Assembly (NCBI GenBank): GCA_025201705.1
Contig: MU616973.1
Coordinates: 1-28,895, forward strand
Direction of reading: 5' to 3'
Source: Dissophora ornata
Lineage: Eukaryota > Mortierellomycota > Mortierellomycetes > Mortierellales > Mortierellaceae
Length of the DNA: 28,895 nucleotides
The position numbers were made by a program, and so were the translations under genes. This document shows positions 8,821 to 18,786 of this stretch, piece after piece; position 1 is the stretch's first letter, and each line of letters opens with the position of its first letter. Below the pieces are notes generated by a model. The model was given only the letters and a program-made list of their open reading frames with translations, searched no databases and was not told where the DNA came from.

Positions 8821-9215
8821 ACCTTGCAAACATGGCGCACTTGAAGGTCGGAAGGCTTAAAATACAATGTAATCCATCGTCGCATGCTGCATCGTCCCTG
8901 AGATCTATAAGGACGACAGCATCTTGTAAGATCACTTTGCGCAGATGGAGCAGCAGAGCCAGGAAGCGCGAGAGCAGGAGGCTAGATGGACCGGGGCTTC
9001 GCCTAGTATCAGCATGCCGTCCAGCAGGCGTGTATCATTTCAACATCGCTGTTTCGTACGAAGACCGCGTATTGCTCATGGCTCCCGTCGTATGTCTTGC
9101 CCTGCAGTATGGTAAGGATGATGCCTAAGCAGAACTGTCCTGCAGCGTCCCTGCGTGAGCAGTGACATCGCCCAAAGTGCGGACGTGTCAAGTCGGTCGC
9201 CTCATAATTCTTCAT
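8821..9215 (-). pseudogene. decayed Ndc10-like / Crypton-type DNA-binding domain
   Basis: On the minus strand, 9215-9009 reads CLGIILTILQGKTYDGSHEQ followed by YAVFVRNSDVEM. This matches the pattern of the Ndc10 domain II family (G-K-T...G...E-Y...R-x-x-D-V), the tyrosine-recombinase-like fold of CBF3 subunits and Crypton elements that is multi-copy in Mucoromycota. About 60 bp further on, in another frame, 8960-8821 reads LRKVILQDAVVLIDL then LPTFK, resembling the LLQDAAVL...F block that follows in those proteins. The two blocks are in the expected order but separated by a stop and frame change, so the gene is broken. The expected GALA.YLF motif after EM is not recognisable. The match is from memory of the family, hence moderate confidence. 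Confidence 0.4.
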
Positions 9216-10247
9216 ACTTGTCTTTTATTTAAGGTTCACGACTCGCTTTTTTGGTTGAACTCAATTCATTTCATTTTTAGAGTTTTAAAGTTGACAATTT
9301 TGTCACACGTTAATCCTTTCCCATATTTGACACACGCGAATTCTCCAATATGTCCTTGCCAAAGCCATGCCAATGCATGGGTAAAACAGTCAAGAAACCC
9401 TGGAAGCACCAGGCTCCATGAACCGCCCAGGGTGCGAATATCCCTAGAAGAGACAGGCAGTCGGTGCGATGTAGACCTGAGTCCTCTTTGGCGAAAGTGA
9501 TATGGGGTGGGGGAAGATGTCAGTGTGTTTTCAAGAGTAGAGGAAGTGTCTCGATTGGCTTCAAATCCTCAAAGTCTCAAAAGTCGCAGTGCGTAGTTCC
9601 GAGGATTATTGCTATCTTTGGGGACGGGGGCTTGCGAACCATCATCCCTTCTTCCTACATCTTCTATCTTTCCTTTAGATGGGGGAATCCCAGGTTCCTT
9701 GTCCTCGACGAGGTACTGTGTGTATGGTTCACATTCCAGGGGCATTGTTGTACAAACACACAATCACGGGAATGCAGTCGCTGGGAATGAGGCAGGGGGG
9801 TGGGAATATGGAGAGCATGCTAATCTGCCACAGATGCGGACGGAATTTCTCGGGTCACAAATCGAAAGACGAGAAAGGAATAATAAAAAAAAAACAACGC
9901 CTAATCATAAAGTTGTGGGTGGGACAGAACGGATTTGTCTAGTTCCCGTTACATGACTTTGCTGCTATGGGATTCCCCTGCACGTCTGAGAACATACGCA
10001 ATTGGCAATTCGCAAGGTATTGTTTATCGGCGGTATTGCTTTATGCATGGTTGTCGGATGAATATTCACAGGGACAAACAGTTCACTCGCCTTGCACATG
10101 TTACTCCCTTGGATCGTTGTATGCCTGACCTCTAGTTGGATGAGATGGGTCGACAACTCATCCTGGAAGGATTCGAAGGGACTTACACATTTTCTAGGAC
10201 GCACCTTCCACTGAGGATAGCAGAGAATGAAGGATATATTTTCTCTC
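9216..10247. other. gene-poor spacer of the accessory island
   Basis: About 1 kb with only short, overlapping open frames on both strands and none with a recognisable domain. A CHRCGRNFSGHKSKDEKG string in a plus-strand frame (about 9826-9880) looks finger-like, but lacks the second His at normal spacing and has no credible gene around it. The sequence may include further remains of the Ndc10-like gene. Confidence 0.4.
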
Positions 10248-10253
10248 TTTATT
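10248..10253 (-). terminator. AATAAA signal of the metacaspase gene
   Basis: TTTATT on the plus strand reads AATAAA on the minus strand, 22 nt after the metacaspase stop codon. Confidence 0.55.
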
Positions 10254-10274
10254 GATATACAATTATGACAATTA

Positions 10275-13207
10275 TCAAAGAGTAAAGACAGTCCTCATAT
10301 CCATAGGCATGCCCGATCCCAATTGTGGGATCTGCTCCAGATCGCGCTGCTTCATAAAGTACCGCATGCTCATCAACAGCTCCTCATAAGTCTGATTTGG
10401 CTTTTGAGAAAGACATTGGATCCATGCATAAGAGACCGCACCCCTGGCCATGGGACTCGTGTACGGCTGAGGGAGACTGTATCCCAATGGGTTCGGCATA
10501 TCATCATCCACTGAATTCATCGCTGTAGGCGAACCCCAGTTTGTTGTGGTGGACGCCGTTACGGTCCCATTTGCAGCAGCAGCAGCAGCAGTGACAGCAG
10601 CCTGGTGATCCTTGATGATGGCAGCATCTTTGGCGCTGGCACGGATATCAGCAGAGGCTTGGTCGTCACGACATCCAGAGAACATGACCACATTGCCCTT
10701 GGTCTCTCGGAACAAGGCCATCTATTGTGAAAAGAGTAGCCATCATTGATCAGAAACTCTGAATCGCACTTTTAAACTGCTGGTATTCAAATCAGCATGT
10801 CCGTATATAGTCATCCTTACCTTGCGCGCTTCTTCCATGCCTTCGTCGCCATCATCATCATCATCGTAGAGCTCAGTGGACTCCTCCTGCACAGCAATCT
10901 CGATATCATCAACCAAGATTATTTTACTGGGATCCATCCATTCCCTAGAATCACATCCAATGTCACGATGGTCATTGTACACATCCTCGCTACCGGTGTA
11001 CACTTCGTCCACGAAACCCATTTGTGTCAATGGTAACGGTACTGAGAGCAATGCCGAGGGGGTAGGATTTGATCCTAAACCGGAACTGGAGCTATCAAGG
11101 CTCACGCCTGCGTCCTGGATGTCGCTGATAGTGATAGTGAGTTGTGGAACCAAGTCGTCAAGCGACACTTTTGTCCCCTCGTCCTTCTCGCTCTCTGCAT
11201 CTTCGCCCGCTGCCATAGACCGCGTATAATGAGTCTGGCCGGGGCTCAGAAGCGAAGCGCCTTCTTTGCTATTAATCGGTGGGAGACCGTCAGGGGGAGG
11301 CAAATGTCCGTCGGAGGTCATCACAGATCCATTGGTAAACTGAGAAACGACGGGACTCAATCCCCCGCTTGTCATTGTCACGGTGGTGGTAGTGGTAGTG
11401 GTAGTGGTAGTGGTCGTCTGTGTCTGGACATTACCGTTGTTTGACCCAGGGAGATCAAACTGAACATCGCTGGCGGACATGGCTGCCATGGCCCCGACCT
11501 TGGTCCTTGTCACCTTTTCGAGGGCAGTAACATGGTTGCCATTGTAGATATAGGGCAGGTCTAGCATTGTTCCTATTTTCCGTAGTCAATTACAGAGCGG
11601 AGAGAGGGGAGAAATATTCGACACGTTCAGTTATGTAGGGAGTAGAAGATCCTCCTCGCTCAGTCCATAATCCACGACAGCAACCACGATCAAGGCTCGC
11701 GAGGCATTACCACTGTGACAGGCATCGACTAGGGCGGTGAGCTGAACGCCGGCAGGCAGCTCCTTGACCATAAGATCGTACATCTCGTCGTCCGAGATGA
11801 TGCCAGACCTCAGATAGTCGCACGGATAGATGATTTCGTCGTAGCCATCTGCCTCATCTCCTACTTTAGTTACGAAAGAGAGGTGTGAGGATCCCGGCAA
11901 GGACAGGTCGAAGGCAAGGAGGGATGGCGGGAAGAGCGCCTGGCAGGAATGGATGTTCTGGCCATGTCATAGATCAACAAAGACGAGGACAGGACGAACA
12001 AAAATGGGCATTGTGCAGGGAGGGCGGGACATGTTTTCCACTTACAGTGTTCTGCTTTGCCATTGTACGAGAAATCTTTGATCCGCCCGCCGTGTCCTGA
12101 AAAGTCAAGCAGCGCATGAATGAAAAAACGGAAGGAATAAATAGGGATCAGCCGAAGGTCAATCATGCAAAGGGCCATGATCCATCACTTCCAAGGGCCA
12201 AGACATGCCATTGGTCGCCACTCTCGTATCGACTTACCCGCATAGTGGAAGAAGAGAGAGTCGTGGGGCTCAGCGTCCTTGATGAGCCATTTCATCCAGT
12301 ACCGGATGTTTGCTCCTGTGGGGCGCTTGTCCTCGTAGATCTGATCATCCGTCAACATGATCGTGTCCTGGTATCGGAAACCGAAGTAGCCATTGAGGAA
12401 CCCAAACACATCGCGAGTGTCGTTGATGCACCCCAGAAGCTGGTTGGGGTCGCCAAAGTAATTGATGCCGATCAACAGTGCCCTCTTTCGCCTAGGTCGA
12501 GTAGGGCTGGGCATAGACCTTGGGATGACGATCTTGGACGGCGAGGATGGGGGCGAGGATGTCCCCATTGCTCCAGCGGGCATGTGCTCAGAGTACTTGT
12601 GGTCTGGCTCGTTTGGGCACGAGGAAGGTACTTTGACAGCAGATGTCGCCCTGGTGGGTGTGATTTGTCCAGGGAGGAGATTGATCAGCACTTGATCAGA
12701 TCCGCTGCTGTAGCTGTCGTCAAAGGTTTCTTGAGCTTCAGAAGAGGGTGCAACGTGTGGGGATTGCACCGTTGCATACGTTTGCTCCTGCTGTGGGAAG
12801 GCGGATTCTCCGAGTTGGAACGGTGGCAACAAGGTCGGTGTCGAGGATGAGGATGGAGAGGCAGGTGCAGTTTCGAAGGATGATGCTGACGATGACGACT
12901 GTTCGCAAGAGGAAAGCGAGGAAGACGTCGGAGAGGAGGGCGGTAGCATGGTGTGGCCGTCGGCGCGTCCTGCCTGCCCCTCAGTATCGAGCGCGTCGCA
13001 TGGCTGGTATTGGTGGTGAAGGATATCGTGGTCGACGAAGGAGCTGTTGTCAGGAGTGTAGTAGGGATCGAAGGCGGTGTAGTTGTCGTGTTGGCCGTGC
13101 TGCTGCTGCTCGAGCTGTTGCATCCGCATCAATTCCTGCACCACTCTGGTGACATCCGCAAGGATGGCAGGGTCGATGTCGTCGTTGGAGGCGGCAAGGG
13201 AAGACAT
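10275..13207 (-). CDS. MCA1: type I metacaspase (5 exons) with large insertions
   Basis: A Cys protease cleaving after Arg/Lys, with roles in proteostasis and stress-induced cell death. Exons are 13207-12238, 12096-12046, 11863-11711, 11572-10821 and 10721-10275, giving 790 residues, about twice the usual size. The N-terminal prodomain (about 1-240) is Gln-, Ser- and Pro-rich. The p20 domain starts at RKRALLIGINYFG, and catalytic His325 lies in FFHYAGHGG and Cys389 in LVDACHSG. The p10 domain has MFSGCRDDQASAD and a C-terminal QLGSG. An insertion of about 230 residues sits between p20 and p10, with a Thr run and an Asp run. A second, Ala/Thr-rich insertion of about 60 residues follows SAD. 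Exon 2 is only 51 nt; introns interrupt the gene immediately before His325 and three residues after Cys389. All donors are GT. The function call is certain; the insertions are read directly. Confidence 0.93.
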
Positions 13208-13333
13208 TCTTGGATGGACGTGTGGTGCTTACGGTTTGTTTGTGTGTGTGTATGTGCGATGCGCGCGCTTGTTTGCGGAGGCGATAAAGAATTGAGTTTG
13301 CGGCGTGGAGACTACAGGCAACAGGCCGATATT

Positions 13334-13345
13334 GGTATATATTGC
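13334..13345 (-). promoter_or_regulatory. TATA-like element upstream of the metacaspase
   Basis: On the minus strand this reads GCAATATATACC, 127-138 bp before the start codon at 13207. It lies upstream in an AG/CT-rich leader region. Spacing suits a fungal core promoter; there is no other support. Confidence 0.35.
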
Positions 13346-14700
13346 ACAACAGACAGGACTGGTATGCAATGCGATGTAAAGGAATGGAGAGTGATGGGAG
13401 GATCGGCAGAGTCCAGGGAGGGTGCGCAATGGATGCGGAGGGAATGTCAAGAGGGATGGGAAGCACGCGGCGCAATGCGGCAGGGAAAGCAAGAGAGCAG
13501 GGAAGCAAGAAAGCAGCGAAGCAAGAAAGCAGTAGCGGAAGATGAGACGGGAAGGAGACAGCGAGGGTGGCAATGACAGCAGAGAGCGAGAATGAGGAGC
13601 GAAGGGAGGAGGGACTGAAGGAAAGAGAGATGAATCGGTCCTTGATTGCGAATGGCGGTTTTTTATGTACATGGATGCAGTACCGAACAAACCCCTCCGC
13701 AATGAGCCCATGCCCGATGGTTTGTACGCGCTACTCCTGGCCCTGGCCAGAGGGGAGAGGATCGCCGCATCCCAGGCGGCCTGGCATGGCCCCGTCCACA
13801 TCTGCGTCGCTGCTTGCCATAGCACCCCAAAGAATGCATGGCATTGTTTGTTTGTCTGACACAATGCATTAGCAATGGTCTCTCCCCTCTTCGCACTGCC
13901 CCTTCCCCTCCCCCTGCCTCCCCCTGGGTCTCCGCATGCGTGCAAACCCCGGAGCGTGTCCAATGTTGCATCAGTGGCAGAGACACGAGAACCCTGCGAC
14001 GGCTCACGGAAAGCAGTGTTCTCTCGTTATGCCTTTGTGCCTTTTTGGTTCTAGGAGACACCTCCTCTGGCAGATCCAGAGGACAGTAATCAGAGATCGG
14101 GGCGACCCTCCTCCTGACTTTGTTCTCCACACACGATTGAGCGGCGAAGGAAGAAGCAACCACAGGCAGATGATGGATTGTGTCTGTCGCACTCGTTGCC
14201 AAATGTCCAGCTGGACATACACAAAGAGTCCATTTCCTTTTTTTCCCGTTCTGTTCGCTGCTGGCGACCCTGCTCTTGCTCCTCCCCTCCATCTCCAGCT
14301 GCTAGATTGGAAGGGCGAAAATGATGCCGGCACAAAACATACTTGAGATCATCTCCTCGGAGCTGAACATGCAAACTCAAATCAACAAAAAAAAATGTAA
14401 ACAAAGGTTGGGCGTGGTCAGCCGTGGGCAAGTGAGCATTCGACACCCGACCAGGCAATTCCAAATACCACAGCCGCAACGGCCTTCGTTTTCTCATGAA
14501 ACAGGTACATTACACAACTGTCGATGGAACAGCCTTTCGAACCATTTTTAGGGTGCCCGCCTCCAAAAGACCAAGCGCCATCAGCGCAGGCGAACACTGG
14601 ACCAATGAGCGACAGTGCTCTCGCCTGTGTATGTAAGCGTGCTAGTTGTGTACCTCGAATCCTATCTGGCGTCAACCATGCATTTATTTTTATTGTTTAC

Positions 14701-14769
<69 letters not shown>
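14701..14769. repeat. compound microsatellite (TC)11(AC)23.5
   Basis: An uninterrupted run of 11 TC dinucleotides (14701-14722) passes directly into 47 nt of AC repeat (14723-14769). Such perfect tracts are normally length-polymorphic. Confidence 0.98.
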
Positions 14770-14771
<2 letters not shown>

Positions 14772-15350
14772 AATGAACGAGAAAGTGAGTGTGAGTATTG
14801 ATTGTTTGTCGTCGGTTGGACATGCATCGTACATGAACAGTGCCGTCGTAGAATTTAGGTACGTGCGCTGCTTTCTTAGTCGGGTCAGTGTACATTCGGT
14901 CGTCACCTCCTTTCTTTGGCGAGTTCCAGCGCAGTGGTGGGGACTCGAGGAGACCAGCAGACCAACACTCCTGGCAATGCCTGTCACTTTAGAACAAAGG
15001 AAGAGCTCTAAAATAATAAACCTTCTGGGTCTTGTTCATGCAATTTCAAGGAGACACGACGACGTACTGCGCAAACGCGAATAAAAAAAAACAAACTATG
15101 TATTAATGAGCGACAGGGTGACATCGAACAGCAAGTCGAGAAGGTTGGAAAAAGGGGGAAAAGGAGACAGATGCAAATGATCATGCAGGGATCGTCATCC
15201 CCCACATCAACCTCTATCTAGTCAGTACAATGTGCTGCACGCAGCTGCGTTCCAGCATTTTTCATATTTCATGCACAACCAACTCGCTTCGTTTTTAGTA
15301 TTTTTGAAAGAGACAAGAGCGCGCGAAATACCTCCGACTTCCATGGAGCT

Positions 15351-15356
15351 TTTATT
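15351..15356 (-). terminator. AATAAA signal of the ThrRS gene
   Basis: TTTATT on the plus strand reads AATAAA on the minus strand, 104 nt after the threonyl-tRNA synthetase stop. Confidence 0.45.
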
Positions 15357-15459
15357 AGAGGCGGCATAGATAACATTCATCCCCCACACAGAAACCCGGG
15401 TCCTGCACCTTTTCCTGTGCAGAAATTCTCTAATCTTTGCATTCGAGCGTTGTCGGGTT

Positions 15460-18183
15460 CTAGATCCGACTGCTCTTGGCCATAGAGTTCTTCAACTCCT
15501 TCAGCTTCTCCATCACCTCCTCAAGCTTCCGAACCTCTCCCTTGGCCTTGCTATCCACATCATCCCGACTTCTCACATTCACCGATCCCGAAGCCTCCTC
15601 CTCGGCCCCGACCACAAAGATAAAATTGTACTGACTCAATTCCGCATTCCTGATCTTCTTGTTCAGCGTCATATCCGAGCTATTCACATCTGCGAAATAA
15701 CCAGCGTCGTACAGTTGGTTCCTGACTCGTTCTGCGTATGGTAGCAGAGCTGTGGCCACAGGGATCACCTGGACCTGACGAGGTGAGAGCCAGAAATCCC
15801 AACGACCCGCACAGTTCTCCGTGAGGATGGCGATCATGCGCTCGAGAGAACCCAACATGGCGCGGTGGATGATAATAGGATGGGAGAAGTCTGAATCTCC
15901 GCCGCCGCTGTTGCGGTATTGGAGATTGAATCGTTCCGGAAGTTGGAAATCCAGTTGGAGCGTGGCACATTGATGGTTCCGCCGGAGAGAGTCCCGAATG
16001 AGGATATCGATTTTGGGCCCGTAAAAGGCTCCGTCGCCGGGATTAACGGACCAGGGCCGACCGAACCTATTCAGCCCATCCCTCAAATGCTGCAAATATG
16101 AACGGTGTTAGTCCCAAGGGTAGCGCGATGAACCGACAATGAAGGCGCGATTTCTCTTCTAAAATCTTTACCTGCTCAGCCACATTCCAGTCCTCGATCT
16201 TGCCCAGGAACTTCTCCGGTCTCGTCGACAACGACAACGAGAACTCGAATCCAAAGATACTATAGACATGTTGCAAGAAATCTAACGTGGCATCCATCTC
16301 TTCGCCTAACTGATCCAGACGACAAAACAGATGAGCATCATCCTGTTGGAACCTCCTCACTCTCGTCAAGCCCGTCAGCGCGCCCGAGGCTTCGTTTCGA
16401 TGTAAGACTCCGAAATCCGCAAACCGAAGTGGCAGTTCTCGATACGAACGCTCTCGGACATCGAACATCAAACAATGACCCGGACAATTCATCGGTTTGA
16501 GTCCAAACGTCTCCTTGTCGATATCGCACATGAACATGTTTTCCTTGTAATTTTCCCAGTGGCCCGACGTCTGCCATAGTTTGACATTATACATGTTGGG
16601 CGACATGACCTCAGTATAGCCACGCTTGTGGTACTCGTTCTTGATAAACGACATCAGCGCGTTGTAGATCCTTGCGCCATGAGGGAGGAAGAAACATGAG
16701 CCTGGGGAGAGTTCATGGAAAAAGAACAGCTCCTGTTCACGACCAATCTTGCGGTGGTCTCGCCTCGCGGCTTCTTCCAGGAACTTCTTGTGCTCGGCCA
16801 TGAGCTTCGAGTCTGGGAACGAAACACCGTAGATGCGCTGCAGGGAATCGTTCTTGGCATCACCCAAGAAATAAGAAGCAGAGTTCTTGAGAACCGCGAA
16901 GGCCTTGATGCGGCCCGTATGGGGGATGTGTGGCCCACGGCAGAGATCAATCAATGGACCACAGCGATAGACAGTCGTGGACGTGCCATCGGGGATCTTG
17001 GACTCTATCAACTTCACCTTGTATTGATTGTGCTAGTAAAAAAAAAAAGGAGTCCCAGATGTCGTGAATAAAAACGCAACAATGAGGAGGCTGACCAACA
17101 ACGTAAGTGCCGGTTGAGTGGATATTATACCTTGAACATTTCCAAGAGATCCTCTTTCTTGACCTCAAGACGTTCGAAAGGCTGCTTTTCCTTGACCACG
17201 TTCTTGGCCAACGTCTCCAGGCTTTCATAATCGCCCTGCGAGACCAATCTAGTTTTACACATCGCACAAACACCGCACCAAAAAAATGAGATACCGCGTC
17301 TCAAGTGAACAACCATCAGTATTGTGTATGTCAGAAACTTACCGCTCGTCCTTCATTGCCATCTCGTAGTAAAATCCGTCCTCGATAGGCGGCCCAACGC
17401 AGAGGTGGCACCCATAATGCTTCTCACAGGCTTCGCCGAGGACATGAGCTGATGAATGCCAGAAAACAGCCTTGCCTTCTTCATCTTCAAAGTCCAACAG
17501 TTCGAGTTGGCAAGAGCTGACCAGAGGTCTTTCCAGATCCCAAAGGACTTTATCGACCTATTTTTTTTTTCGTTATCGTCGTCATATTGTTTGAAGGGGC
17601 GGAGATGAGCAAGGATATATCGATGCATTCTTTCGTACACGCTGGTGTTTCTTACGGCGTTTACCTTGGCAATGACGACGCGCTCGGCAAGACTTTTGGA
17701 GATGGACTTTGCAATATCCATTGAGGATGTCTGCCACGCAACACCTCCGCGCTGTGACCCATCGGGCATCGTGATCGTGATAGGAGCCCTTGGCTGGGCT
17801 GTTTGTGAAGGAACGCGAGATATAAGAGAGGTCGTGTCACTATCGCTTCACATCGCGAGGACAGACGCAGAAAACAAGTAGATTATTGCCCCTACCAGCA
17901 TCGACTTCAGCAGCCTTTTTCTTGAGCTCGTCAAACATGGTGACGCGATGGGCTACGTACTCAGGTGGGGGCGAGACCTATTTAAGGCCGGGAAACGCAT
18001 TGCGTAAGATGGCAGCGACGCGTTTGGCCAAATCACGCATTGAGTCTTCCTTACCTCAAGAAGATAAGCGCTCTCGACTGCAACCTTCTTGGCCTTCTTC
18101 TCTTTTGCTGGCTTCACCTGCGTCTGGCCCTCGGCGACGACGACCGGGGCGGGGATTGCGTTTTGCTGTTCGATTTCAGACAT
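15460..18183 (-). CDS. THS1: threonyl-tRNA synthetase, cytosolic (7 exons)
   Basis: Charges tRNA-Thr with threonine and edits mischarged Ser-tRNA-Thr. Exons are 18183-18055, 17977-17896, 17798-17665, 17557-17343, 17248-17131, 17032-16172 and 16089-15460, giving 722 residues, the usual length of the cytosolic enzyme. Order: a Lys-rich N-terminal extension (to about 45), TGS domain (ITITMPDGS onward), SAD editing domain with HSSAH (His149, His153), class II core with MNCPGH (Cys409, a zinc ligand) and motif 2 RRFQQDDAH, then [13 protein letters not shown]. The C-terminal anticodon-binding domain runs from about residue 600. The acceptor of exon 5 was placed at CTAG|ATTGG, because a nearby CAG breaks the frame. 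All introns are 77-107 nt with GT donors. No mitochondrial targeting signal is obvious. Confidence 0.95.
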
Positions 18184-18590
18184 GATGGCTTCCTTCGACT
18201 TGCTTAAAGTGGGGTTGGTTTGGGTTGGTTTGGTTTGAGGGTATCTTTCAAGTTAGAGTAAGGGTGGCTTGACTTTGCTTCGTGTAATGCGCGTGTGTTC
18301 TGCTGATATTTGCTGGGGGGTTTTTTTTGTTTGGCCAGGCTGCTGTTGTAGAAATGTGGATGTGCCTATGGAACTTTGTCTCCCTTTTATAGGAGGGCTT
18401 CGCCCATCGAGTCACGGTGACGGCAAGAAATTTTTTCCAAGAAAACGAGGAGCCTGCCTGCATGGACATGGCTGTTCTGTTTGATGATCCACCTCGACTC
18501 ATAGCATTTTCCCAAGATAAGCCAGCAACACAAGTGCTCTCGATTCTTTTGGTCGTACAGACATAATTGCTTCTCCGCCAATGGCAATGA
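18184..18590. other. ThrRS promoter region
   Basis: The 5' flank of the ThrRS gene, about 400 bp, with a repetitive GGTTGGTTTGGGTTGGTTTG stretch just upstream of the start codon (about 18212-18234) and a TATA box. No open frame here looks genuine. Confidence 0.5.
18384..18391 (-). promoter_or_regulatory. TATA box of the ThrRS gene
   Basis: The minus strand reads TATAAAAG here, an exact match to the canonical box, about 200 bp upstream of the start at 18183. Confidence 0.5.
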
Positions 18591-18596
18591 TTTATT
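18591..18596 (-). terminator. AATAAA signal of the acidic secreted-protein gene
   Basis: The minus strand reads AATAAA about 190 nt beyond the last codon of the acidic protein, implying a 3' UTR that could contain or follow a terminal intron. Confidence 0.45.
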
Positions 18597-18786
18597 AGAA
18601 AAGATAGAGACGTTAGCAGGATGCAAGTGCAAACAGGAAGGCAATGGGTATACGGGAGGTGGAAGCGCAGTCGCTATTTTTACAGGATCTGCATGTCGTG
18701 CAGTCTATCAAACACTCCAGTGCCCTCAATCATGTCCGGCGTGAGGGTCCACTATCAGTTCAGAACGCCAAGCAAAGTCAAAGGAA

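Larger units (their letters stand above)
13208..15350. other. long non-coding spacer between the metacaspase and ThrRS genes
   Basis: About 2.1 kb. The first several hundred bases hold the metacaspase promoter, with strongly purine-rich plus strand (13380-13620). A short inverted repeat, GCATTGT...ACAATGC, lies at about 13842-13868. A compound microsatellite occurs at 14701-14769. Open frames up to 244 codons exist on the minus strand (for example 13229-13963 and 13663-14292), but they are compositionally biased and show no domain. No tRNA, 5S or snRNA gene was recognised. Confidence 0.5.

Noticed and set aside
9679..9942. 87-codon plus-strand ORF with CHRCGRNFSGHKSKDEKG
   Set aside because: The spacing of the second ligand pair is wrong for a C2H2 finger and no supporting gene structure is present.
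12116..12850. 244-codon plus-strand ORF antisense to the metacaspase
   Set aside because: It is a shadow of the coding strand with no domain and reads through the introns and exons of a well-supported gene.
13229..14292. Two long minus-strand ORFs (244 and 209 codons) upstream of the metacaspase
   Set aside because: Biased composition (CT-rich leader), no domain, mutually overlapping, and no splice or start support.
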